Origin: Thermoplasmata archaeon
GTDB taxonomy: Archaea > Thermoplasmatota > Thermoplasmata > RBG-16-68-12
Assembly: GCA_021788795.1 (NCBI GenBank)
Contig: JAJYKG010000026.1
Location: 1 to 14,233 of the forward strand
Reading direction: 5' to 3'
DNA length: 14,233 nt
This document shows, in pieces, positions 6,413-12,494 of this stretch. Position 1 is the stretch's first letter; every line of letters begins with the position of its first letter. Below the pieces are notes generated by a model. It made no database searches, was not told where the DNA came from, and saw only the letters and a list, made by a program, of their open reading frames with translations. The position numbers were made by a program, and so were the translations under genes.

Positions 6413-6751
6413 ATGCCTCCCGTGCGTACCCGCCGGCATGCGATGGCCTATCTGACCGCCCCGGACCGCGCGGCCGCCCGGAGGATCGTGCGCATCGTGC
6501 TCGCGGCACGGCTCGCGGCTTGCGCGAACCTCGTGCCGATAGCGTCGGACTACTGGTGGCGCGGCTCCGTGGAGCACGCCAAGGAGGTGCTGGTGGTCTT
6601 CAAGACGCGGCGCGCCCTCGTGCCGCGGCTCCCCGCCGCGGTCCGCGCGGCCCACCCGTACGAGGTCCCCTGCGTGGTGACCTACGCGATGGACGCAGGG
6701 TCCGCGTCCTACCTGGCGTGGATCGACCGCGAGACGCGGCGTCAGCGATAG
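6413..6751 (+). CDS. cutA: CutA-like divalent cation tolerance protein
   Basis: A 112-residue protein matching the CutA family along its length: YLTAPDRAAARRIVRIVL, LAACANLVP with Cys37, YWWRG, EVLVVFKTRR, HPYEVP with His81, and a closing SYLAWIDRETR. CutA proteins form ferredoxin-like trimers. They were linked to copper tolerance in bacteria, but the role of archaeal members is unclear. The ATG at 6413 is supported by GGAGG at 6402-6406; an internal ATG just before AYLTAPD is possible. The N-terminus is richer in arginine and alanine than most members. The stop codon overlaps that of the convergent memo gene by 10 bases. Confidence 0.88.
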   Translation: MPPVRTRRHAMAYLTAPDRAAARRIVRIVLAARLAACANLVPIASDYWWRGSVEHAKEVLVVFKTRRALVPRLPAAVRAAHPYEVPCVVTYAMDAGSASYLAWIDRETRRQR

Positions 6752-7605
6752 ACGGCCACCGCGCCGTACCCGACGGCCATGTCCGTGTCGCCGCTCACGT
6801 CGCTGGACGAGCCATACTTCAGGAGCTTCGCCTCCCGCGCGCCCAGCTTCTTCGCGGCCACGAGCATCGCGGTGACCGGACCGTAGCCGCACATGGAGAT
6901 GTCGTCCCGAGCGACGCGGTCCTGCAGGCCCTTGGGGTCGAGGACCAGGATACGTTCCAGGGCCTTCGCGTCCTGCTCCTTGGCCCACTCCGGGGCCGTC
7001 TTGCCCCGGGGCGGGATCTGGTTGTAGCTCATCCCGACGTGGCTGAAGTCCGACGACGCCACGACGAGGGCATCGCGGTCCCTGACCGCCTCTGCGACGA
7101 GCTCGCCGACCTCCGCGGCAATCTCGTACTCCTGGAAGGCCATGCATACGGGCACGAACTTCACATCGTGGGAGAGGTGCTGGAGGAAGGGGAGCTGGAC
7201 CTCGATGCTGTGCTCGTGGCGGTGCGCCGCGACGTCGTCCTCGACCGGCGGCTTCGCGACCGCCTTCAAGAGCGCTACATCGATCGGCACGGGGCCGAGG
7301 GGCGTCTCCCAGTCGTGGCGCGACGTGGCGATGGGCGCACCCGTCCCGTAGTGGTTCGGCCCCAGGACGATGTACGAGGCCCGGACGCCGTCTCGCGCGA
7401 GGGCGGCGTAGCTGTGGGCCGCGACCGGGCCGGAATACTGGTAGCCCGCGTGGGGGCAGACGAGGCCGAGAAGCTTGCGCTCCCCTTTCTGCGGCTCGGG
7501 CAGGTGGCCCGGGCCCAGGGGAGAGGTGTAGCAGCGCTCGATCTGGCGGAGGAGACTGGCCTTCGTGCCTTCGTAGAAGGCGCCGGCGACCGCGGGATAG
7601 CGCAT
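6742..7605 (-). CDS. MEMO family protein (AmmeMemoRadiSam system protein B)
   Basis: A 287-residue protein with the conserved MEMO residues: His52 in CPHAGYQYSGP, His85 in GPNHYG, His132 in RHEHSIEVQLPFL, and Cys239 in SMCGYGPVTAML, plus SSDFSHVG at about 184-191. The fold is related to nonheme-iron dioxygenases. Archaeal members sit in a conserved neighbourhood, and the family is linked by gene context to an AMMECR1 protein and a radical SAM enzyme, neither of which is visible here. The ATG at 7605 begins RYPAVAGAFYEG, the normal N-terminus. It follows rpsB by 13 bases, so it should be the last gene of the rpoK operon in this window. The cellular role in archaea is not established. Confidence 0.92.
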   Translation of the reverse strand: MRYPAVAGAFYEGTKASLLRQIERCYTSPLGPGHLPEPQKGERKLLGLVCPHAGYQYSGPVAAHSYAALARDGVRASYIVLGPNHYGTGAPIATSRHDWETPLGPVPIDVALLKAVAKPPVEDDVAAHRHEHSIEVQLPFLQHLSHDVKFVPVCMAFQEYEIAAEVGELVAEAVRDRDALVVASSDFSHVGMSYNQIPPRGKTAPEWAKEQDAKALERILVLDPKGLQDRVARDDISMCGYGPVTAMLVAAKKLGAREAKLLKYGSSSDVSGDTDMAVGYGAVAVYR

Positions 7606-7618
7606 GCGAGGCGACCCG

Positions 7619-8239
7619 TCAGAGGGACGCCTCGTAATCGTCGATCGCCGGTGTAAACTCTTCGTCGGTCTTGAGCGTCCCGCGGGCCTTCAGGACCTCC
7701 CGCGTCAGGAGCCAGTAGACGGTGGCCAGGGCGCGGCGGCCCTTGTTGTTCGTCGGGATGACCAGATCCACGTACCGCGTCTCGTTGTTCGCGTCGCAGA
7801 GGGCGACCACGGGGATGCCGACGTTGAGCGCCTCGCGGAGGGCCTGCTGGTCCGCCGCGGGGTCGGTGACCATGATGGCCTGGGGCTCGATGTACTCCTC
7901 GAGCTTCGGGTTCGTCAGGGTGCCGGGCACGAAGCGGCCGGCGAGGACCTGCGCTCCCACGGCCTTCGCGAAGAGCTTCGCGGGCTTCTGGGCGTACTGT
8001 CGCGCCGCGACGACGAGGAGGCCCTCCGGCTGGAAGTGCGCGAGGAACTTGGACGCCTCGCGGATGCGGGTGTCCGTCTTCTTGATGTCGAGGACGTAGA
8101 GCCCGTCGATGCGCACCTTGTAGATGAAGGGCTTCATGTCCGCGCTCTTCTGCTGCGTGCCGATGTGCACGCCGGACGTCAGGTAGACGTCCTCCGGCAC
8201 CAGGAGTCCCTGGACGCCCGTCTGCTCTTCCTCTTGCAT
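7619..8239 (-). CDS. rpsB: Small-subunit ribosomal protein S2 (uS2)
   Basis: A 206-residue protein with the archaeal S2 signatures: [80 protein letters not shown], and [12 protein letters not shown]. It binds the 30S head-body junction near S1/S21-type positions. The ATG at 8239 shares its A with the TGA of the enolase gene (TGATG), pointing to translational coupling. A longer frame upstream would be read inside enolase and is not supported. The acidic start MQEEEQTG is common for this group. Confidence 0.97.
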   Translation of the reverse strand: MQEEEQTGVQGLLVPEDVYLTSGVHIGTQQKSADMKPFIYKVRIDGLYVLDIKKTDTRIREASKFLAHFQPEGLLVVAARQYAQKPAKLFAKAVGAQVLAGRFVPGTLTNPKLEEYIEPQAIMVTDPAADQQALREALNVGIPVVALCDANNETRYVDLVIPTNNKGRRALATVYWLLTREVLKARGTLKTDEEFTPAIDDYEASL

Positions 8240-9447
8240 CACATTCCCTCGTGGAGTTCCTCTTCGATCCGGATGAGCTCGTTGAGCTTCGCGGTCCGCT
8301 CGCCCCCGACGGTCCCCGTCTTGATGCCCAGGGATCCGAAGGCCACGGCGAGATGGGCGATCGTGTCGTCCGTCGTCTCGCCGCTGCGGTGGGAGACCAC
8401 GGTGGCCCATCCAGCCTTCCGCGCGGTCTCGACCGTGGCGCGCGTTTCCGTCAGCGTCCCAATTTGATTGGGCTTAATAAGGATAGCGTTTCCCGATCCC
8501 GAAGCGATCCCCCTGCGGAGCCGCTCGACGTTCGTGCAGTAGATGTCGTCCCCGATGAGCACGACCTTCTTGCCGATCGCCTTCGTGAGCGCCGCGAAGC
8601 CGTCGAAGTCCTCCTCGTCGAGGGGGTCCTCATAGGCGTACACTCCGTAGTCCTTGGCAAGGCGGACGAGGAACTCGATCTGCTCTCCCGGGGCCAGGGC
8701 GCGGTCCTTGTACCGGTACTTGCCGTCCCGGTAGAACTCCGAGGCCGCGAGGTCCATGGCGGGCCGCACGGGGAACCCGAGATCCTTCTCGACCGTCTTG
8801 CAGGCGTCCGCGAGGAGGGCGAGGGCCTCCTCGTCCCCGAGCTTCGCGACCCACGCACCCTCGTCCCCGCGCCCGAGCGGTTCGCCGGGGAACTTCCTCG
8901 AGAGGACCTCCTTGAGCCGGTGGTGCACCCGGGCGTTCGCGAAGACGTTGCCTGCGACCGTGGGCCCCTGGGAAACCACGAGGTACTCCTGGACCGTGGT
9001 CCCGCCCACGGCGTGGCGCCCCCCACCGATGACGTTGCCGAAGGGGAAGGGCATCTTCCCCGCGGACCGGCCGCCGAGGAACCGGTACAGCGGGCGCCCC
9101 GCGGCCGCGGCGGCCGCCCTTGCGTTCGCGAGGGAGATCGCCGCGGCCAAGTTCCCGCCGATCCGGGAGAAGTTGGGCGTCCCGTCGACCTCTCGCAGCC
9201 AGCGGTCGAGGCCCTCCTGGTCCGCGACGTCGCGGCCCTTGAGGGCCGGGCCGAGGTCCTTCGTGAAAAGGCGCACCGCCTCATCCGCACCCCCTTTCGG
9301 GAAGGCCTGCGCCTCATGGGCGCCCGTGCTCGCCCCAGAGGGGGCGGCGACGCGGACGCGGATGGGGGCGAACAGGTCCACCTCCACGGTGGCGTTCCCG
9401 CGGCTGTCGAGGACCTTGCGGATCGACGCGCGCTCAATGATCGGCAT
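8239..9447 (-). CDS. eno: Enolase (phosphopyruvate hydratase)
   Basis: A 402-residue protein, slightly shorter than the usual 420-430. It interconverts 2-phosphoglycerate and phosphoenolpyruvate. The magnesium ligands and active-site residues are all present: Glu154 (QEY), Glu196 (GDEG), Asp232 (MDLAASE), Glu273 (YEDP), Asp300 (GDD), Lys325 (KPNQIGT), His353-Arg354-Ser355 (SHRSGET) and Lys376 (IKTG). The N-terminal [10 protein letters not shown] and [11 protein letters not shown] motifs are normal. The stretch [12 protein letters not shown] differs from the usual N-INGG-HA. The gene starts inside the last codons of rpoK (14-base overlap) and ends on the start codon of rpsB. Placing a glycolytic gene between transcription and translation genes is a known archaeal arrangement. 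Confidence 0.96.
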   Translation of the reverse strand: MPIIERASIRKVLDSRGNATVEVDLFAPIRVRVAAPSGASTGAHEAQAFPKGGADEAVRLFTKDLGPALKGRDVADQEGLDRWLREVDGTPNFSRIGGNLAAAISLANARAAAAAAGRPLYRFLGGRSAGKMPFPFGNVIGGGRHAVGGTTVQEYLVVSQGPTVAGNVFANARVHHRLKEVLSRKFPGEPLGRGDEGAWVAKLGDEEALALLADACKTVEKDLGFPVRPAMDLAASEFYRDGKYRYKDRALAPGEQIEFLVRLAKDYGVYAYEDPLDEEDFDGFAALTKAIGKKVVLIGDDIYCTNVERLRRGIASGSGNAILIKPNQIGTLTETRATVETARKAGWATVVSHRSGETTDDTIAHLAVAFGSLGIKTGTVGGERTAKLNELIRIEEELHEGM

Positions 9448-9619
9448 GCGAGTGCCTCTGGACGGTCAGAGGGATGGACCCGGACTGGAACTCCCGGACC
9501 GCGATGCGCAGCGGATCGACGTCCGCCCGCACCGCGTCGAGGACCCCGGGTGCTCCCATGGAGATCTGGAGGGCCCTCGCACCGAGGATGCGGGCTCGCT
9601 CAAAACGGGTGTATAACAT
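9434..9619 (-). CDS. rpoK: DNA-directed RNA polymerase subunit K (Rpo6)
   Basis: A 61-residue protein, normal size for archaeal subunit K (omega/Rpb6 homologue), which stabilises the clamp side of the polymerase. It shows the signature [20 protein letters not shown] followed by [21 protein letters not shown]. The ATG at 9619 lies three residues before the signature. It is the first gene of the operon, with a strong BRE/TATA promoter about 40 bases upstream, and its 3' end overlaps the enolase start by 14 bases. The subunit N gene that often precedes it in other archaea is not here. Confidence 0.95.
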   Translation of the reverse strand: MLYTRFERARILGARALQISMGAPGVLDAVRADVDPLRIAVREFQSGSIPLTVQRHSHADH

Positions 9620-9653
9620 AAGCGGCCACGAGACAGGGGCCGAGAGGGCCGGG

Positions 9654-9662
9654 AAATATAAA
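9654..9662 (-). promoter_or_regulatory. BRE/TATA promoter of the rpoK-eno-rpsB-memo operon
   Basis: On the minus strand GGAAACCTTTATATTT shows a purine-rich BRE followed by a good TATA box. The centre is about 39 bases before the rpoK ATG, predicting a leader of about 13 bases. A perfect hairpin (9668-9688) lies directly upstream of the BRE. Confidence 0.75.
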
Positions 9663-9667
9663 GGTTT

Positions 9668-9688
9668 CCGCCCGGGGGACCCGGGCGG
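9668..9688 (-). terminator. Perfect 9-bp hairpin, probable 3' end of the membrane-protein gene at 9701
   Basis: CCGCCCGGG, loop of three, CCCGGGCGG. On the minus strand it starts 12 bases after the TAG of the upstream gene (9701-10099) and ends just before the rpoK BRE. No U-tract follows directly, but AAACCTTTATATTT does. It could act as a terminator, an RNA 3'-end stabiliser or an insulator. Confidence 0.5.
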
Positions 9689-9700
9689 TTCTTCGCGCGC

Positions 9701-10099
9701 CTACTGCGGCGGAGGCGCCATCGGAGGCGGCGCGTAGGCCGCCGCGGGCACCGCGGGCGCGGGCTTGAACACGAGGCCGAGGATGCCGCCGATCAGGGCG
9801 AGGATGAAGCCGATCAGGAGCCCGGCGAAGCTGAAGGGGATGCTCACGATCGCGAGGATGAGGACGATTGCACCCCACATCACGTGCTGCTGCGGCTTGG
9901 TGTACATCATGACGCCGCCGACGATCACGATGAGCCCGAAGATGAGGCCGAGGACGCCCATCATGGTCGTGTTCAACCCGATGCCCAGGGATAGGAACGA
10001 CAGAAACGCCCCGATGGAAATCCACAGCAGGGCTCCCAAGATCACAAAGATTCCGCCAATCAACGATAGCACGAACGCTGCAGTTGGTTTCTCTGCCAA
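9701..10099 (-). CDS. Small four-helix membrane protein with proline-rich tail (TTG start)
   Basis: A 132-residue protein with about four membrane segments (near residues 9-28, 33-56, 60-76 and 82-113) and a C-terminal tail rich in alanine and proline (YAPPPMAPPPQ) that probably lies in the cytoplasm. The TTG start is chosen because GGAGG at 10106-10110 precedes it by six bases and the reading begins AEKPTAAFVLSLIGG, as in similar archaeal proteins. The longer frame upstream passes through the promoter region. No catalytic motif is visible and the function is unknown. Proline-rich tails of this type may bind partner proteins, but that is inference. Confidence 0.75.
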   Translation of the reverse strand: MAEKPTAAFVLSLIGGIFVILGALLWISIGAFLSFLSLGIGLNTTMMGVLGLIFGLIVIVGGVMMYTKPQQHVMWGAIVLILAIVSIPFSFAGLLIGFILALIGGILGLVFKPAPAVPAAAYAPPPMAPPPQ

Positions 10100-10140
10100 G
10101 GCAAGCCTCCTACGCTGCTGGGCGCTGATATTTCGGCCAT

Positions 10141-10150
10141 TATATAAAAG
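10141..10150 (-). promoter_or_regulatory. TATA box of the membrane-protein gene at 9701-10099
   Basis: CTTTTATATA on the minus strand, about 45 bases before the TTG start. This predicts a leader of about 20 bases that contains the GGAGG ribosome binding site. It supports the TTG start over the longer frame. The region 10151-10280 holds no gene that I can see. Confidence 0.7.
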
Positions 10151-10280
10151 TTGTGATAAAAGCCCAACCGGAGGGAGAAGGGGCACCCCGCGTGGCCACA
10201 CCATCTCTGCATGCGTCCCGGTTCCCGGCGCCGCCACCCTCCCCGGCCGCTCGTCGAAAGCGCGGTCGGGCGCGGCCCCG

Positions 10281-10655
10281 TCAGTGGAAGTGCTGCCTCA
10301 CGAGCACGAGGTAGATCAGGATGATGAGCGGGAGCACGATCGTCGGCGAGGGGAATCCGCCGACGAGGGACAGGATCATCACGATGATCGCGAGCCACCA
10401 CGCCCAGCTCCGAAGGTGCCACAGCCCGAGGCCCACGCCGATCCAGATGAGGCCGACGATCAGCAGCACGGCGCCCACGATGCTCCCGGCGAGGCCGAAC
10501 GTGGGGAGCCCGGCCGGACCGATGAACCCAGAGTTCGCAAGGAAGCCGATCCCCGCGATCACGATGAGGACCCCGATCAGGATGACCAGGATCGCGAGGA
10601 TGGCGACGCCGATCGGCCGGCTCGCGGGACGCGGCGGGTAGCCAGGGGCGGACAT
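10281..10655 (-). CDS. Small four-helix membrane protein with proline-rich N-terminus
   Basis: A 124-residue protein with a short Pro-rich cytoplasmic start (MSAPGYPPRPASRP) and about four membrane segments (residues 15-38, 50-72, 75-97 and 102-119). The motif GLWHLRSWAWWLAIIV between helices 2 and 3 is typical of small archaeal and bacterial membrane proteins of unknown function. The ATG at 10655 has GAGGA five bases upstream and a TATA box about 33 bases upstream. It lies in the same orientation as the neighbouring four-helix gene, separated by 181 bases with a separate promoter. The function is unknown. Confidence 0.78.
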   Translation of the reverse strand: MSAPGYPPRPASRPIGVAILAILVILIGVLIVIAGIGFLANSGFIGPAGLPTFGLAGSIVGAVLLIVGLIWIGVGLGLWHLRSWAWWLAIIVMILSLVGGFPSPTIVLPLIILIYLVLVRQHFH

Positions 10656-10684
10656 GGCACTCCTCGGAAGGAGCCGGGGGACCG

Positions 10685-10692
10685 TTATATAA
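10685..10692. promoter_or_regulatory. Palindromic TATA box upstream of the 10281-10655 gene
   Basis: TTATATAA, about 33 bases before the ATG at 10655 on the minus strand. The sequence is palindromic and could work both ways, but no start codon fits on the plus side at a matching distance. Confidence 0.6.
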
Positions 10693-10776
10693 CCGTTGCC
10701 GGGAGAAAATCAATGGGTGAACCGAGCCAATCCGGCCAACGGTGGCGGTTTTCAGCCTTTGGCTTTCTCCCCCATA

Positions 10777-10785
10777 CCTTTATCC
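10777..10785 (+). promoter_or_regulatory. Probable TATA box of the zinc-ribbon gene
   Basis: CCTTTATCC, about 38 bases before the ATG at 10819. It would start transcription close to 10806, just before the GAGG ribosome binding site at 10807-10810. Weak match. Confidence 0.35.
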
Positions 10786-10818
10786 ACCCCACGACTTTCG
10801 GGCCGCGAGGCGAACCGC

Positions 10819-10965
10819 ATGGTCGAGGCCTATTGCGTGAAGTGCAAGGCGAAGCGCGAGATGAAGAACCCTCAGGCCGTCACGCTCAAGAACGGGAAGC
10901 CCGCCACGAAGGGCATCTGCCCCGTTTGCGGCACGGCGATCATGCGCATCGGCGCCGCGAAGTAG
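10819..10965 (+). CDS. 48-residue zinc-ribbon protein, DUF5679 type
   Basis: A very short protein that is nearly all domain: Cys6-x2-Cys9 in AYCVKCKAKREM and Cys34-x2-Cys37 in GICPVCGTAIMRIG. The middle NPQAVTLKNGKPATKG matches the DUF5679 family, which occurs in archaea and some bacteria and is often annotated only as a zinc ribbon. The ATG at 10819 is set by GAGG at 10807-10810 and by the MVEAYCVKC start usual for the family. A longer in-frame start upstream has no supporting signal. The four cysteines should bind one zinc. The function is unknown. Confidence 0.88.
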   Translation: MVEAYCVKCKAKREMKNPQAVTLKNGKPATKGICPVCGTAIMRIGAAK

Positions 10966-11066
10966 GCCGCAGAGTCGTCCGGGCCCTGTGAGCCCATCGA
11001 CAATGCTTACCGCTCCTTAGCATAGATTAATGTGAACACCCGGATTAGCCGCAGCCAGGTGATTCC

Positions 11067-12392
11067 GTGAAGGTCCCGGACATCAAAGTCACCCCTCCCG
11101 GCCCGAAGGCCCGAGAGGTGATCGAGCGCGACAAGAAGTACATGGCCACCACCACGAAGTCCGCCCCCGTGGTCATCAAACGCGGCCAGGGTTCCATCGT
11201 CGAGGACGTCGACGGGAACATCCTGATCGACTTCGCGTCCGGCATCTCCGTGCTCAACGTCGGCCTGTCCCACCCCAAGGTCGTGGAGGCGGTCCGGAAG
11301 CAGGCCGGGGAGTTCATGCACTTCGCCGGGACCGACTACTACTACGACGTGCAGACGCAGCTCGCGAAGAAGCTCGCCGAGATCACCCCCGGGAAGCACC
11401 CGAAGAAGACCTTCTTCGCCAACTCCGGCGCGGAGGGCAACGAGGCCGCGATCAAGATCGCGAAGTACTACAAGAAGCGCCAGATGTTCCTCGCGTTCCT
11501 CGGCGCGTTCCACGGGCGGTCCCAGGGCGCCCTCTCGCTGACGGCCAGCAAGGCGAAGCAGAAGTCCGGCTTCTTCCCGACGATGCCCGGCGTGGTGCAC
11601 GTCCCGTACGCGTACTGCTTCCGCTGCCCCTACAAGATGACGTATCCGGGGTGCGATCTGTACTGCGCGAACATCATCGAGGATCTCTACCTCAAGACGA
11701 TCGCGCCGCCGGAGGACCTCGCCGGCGTGTTCGTCGAGCCGGTGCAGGGCGAGGGCGGTTTCATCGTGCCGCCCCCGGGGTGGCTCGACCGCATCGGGAA
11801 GATCGCGAAGGATAACGACTTCCTGTTCATCGACGACGAGGTCCAGGCGGGCTTCGGTCGGAGCGGCAAGATGTGGGCGATCGACTACTCGAAGGTCATC
11901 CCGGACATCATGGTCTTGGCCAAGTCGCTCGGCGGCGGCATGCCCATCGGCGTCGCCGTGTTCGACGCGAAGATGGACTTCCCGATGTCGGGCAAGCACT
12001 CGAACACGTACGGAGGCAACCCGGTGGCCGCGGCCTCGTCCCTCGCCGTGATCGACGTCATCGAGTCCGAGGGCCTCGTCGACCGCTCGGCGAAGCTCGG
12101 GAAGCAGATGGCCAAACGGCTCGACGAGATGAAGGACGCCTACGAATTCATCGGCGACCGCCGCGGGCTCGGGATGATGCAGGTTCACGAGTTCGTCACG
12201 GACAAGCGGACGAACAAGCCGAACCCGAAGCTCCGCGACGCAGTCGAGAAGGACGCGTACGAGCATGGGCTCATCCTCCTCGGGTGCGGCGAGCAGGGGA
12301 TCCGGTACATCCCCGCGCTCAACATCGAGGAGGACATCCTGGACTCCGGCCTCGACGTGCTCGAGGGCTGCTTCAAGCGCGCCTCGAAGTAA
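11067..12392 (+). CDS. Class III pyridoxal-phosphate aminotransferase (GABA/acetylornithine/amino-acid racemase group)
   Basis: A 441-residue PLP enzyme of fold type I. Lys286 in LAKSLGGGMPIG is the Schiff-base lysine, and Asp257 in IDDEVQAGFGRSG binds the PLP ring nitrogen. FFANSGAEGNEAAIKIA binds the phosphate, and the HSNTYGGNPVAAA stretch is present. The start GPKAREVIERDKKYM resembles archaeal proteins variously annotated as 4-aminobutyrate or ornithine aminotransferases and as broad-range amino-acid racemases, so the substrate is uncertain. Residues 184-200 hold a Cys-x2-Cys-x8-Cys-x3-Cys insertion just before the usual IIEDLYLKTIAPPED stretch. The GTG start is supported by AGGTGAT at 11057-11063. 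A terminator-like hairpin follows the stop. Confidence 0.88.
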   Translation: MKVPDIKVTPPGPKAREVIERDKKYMATTTKSAPVVIKRGQGSIVEDVDGNILIDFASGISVLNVGLSHPKVVEAVRKQAGEFMHFAGTDYYYDVQTQLAKKLAEITPGKHPKKTFFANSGAEGNEAAIKIAKYYKKRQMFLAFLGAFHGRSQGALSLTASKAKQKSGFFPTMPGVVHVPYAYCFRCPYKMTYPGCDLYCANIIEDLYLKTIAPPEDLAGVFVEPVQGEGGFIVPPPGWLDRIGKIAKDNDFLFIDDEVQAGFGRSGKMWAIDYSKVIPDIMVLAKSLGGGMPIGVAVFDAKMDFPMSGKHSNTYGGNPVAAASSLAVIDVIESEGLVDRSAKLGKQMAKRLDEMKDAYEFIGDRRGLGMMQVHEFVTDKRTNKPNPKLRDAVEKDAYEHGLILLGCGEQGIRYIPALNIEEDILDSGLDVLEGCFKRASK

Positions 12393-12399
12393 GTTCCAT

Positions 12400-12420
12400 G
12401 GGGAGGGCTGCGCCCTCCCC
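12400..12420 (+). terminator. Perfect 9-bp hairpin after the aminotransferase gene
   Basis: GGGGAGGGC, loop TGC, GCCCTCCCC, starting seven bases after the stop codon at 12392. The geometry (nine pairs, three-base loop) matches the hairpin at 9668-9688. No U-tract follows. It separates the aminotransferase from the downstream gene, which has its own promoter. Confidence 0.55.
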
Positions 12421-12464
12421 CCATCCGCCATCGCCCCCGGCCCAAGCGGAGTCCTTGGGGCACA

Positions 12465-12472
12465 TTAAATAA
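12465..12472 (+). promoter_or_regulatory. TATA box of the solute-binding protein gene
   Basis: TTAAATAA, with its centre about 27 bases before the ATG at 12495, so the transcript would begin at the start codon. There is no Shine-Dalgarno sequence between, which fits a leaderless mRNA. Confidence 0.7.
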
Positions 12473-12494
12473 GGGCCTACCGGATTTCCCCCCT

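Noticed and set aside
6330..6509. N-terminal extension of the DUF6015-like gene to 6509
   Set aside because: It would overlap the divergent cutA gene and its ribosome binding site, and reads as Arg/Gly-rich non-protein-like sequence.
8251..9621. Long plus-strand open frame opposite eno and rpoK
   Set aside because: It is antisense to genes with complete catalytic motifs, and its product is arginine/glycine-rich without domain character. Such frames are common in high-GC DNA with G/C at third positions.
10236..10280. Possible GC hairpin (GGCCGC...GCGGCC) downstream of the 10281-10655 gene
   Set aside because: Only six pairs with a long loop in very GC-rich DNA; not distinguishable from chance.
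11007..12431. Long minus-strand open frame opposite the aminotransferase
   Set aside because: Shadow of the clear PLP enzyme; composition is dominated by Arg, Asp, Val and His, with no recognisable fold.
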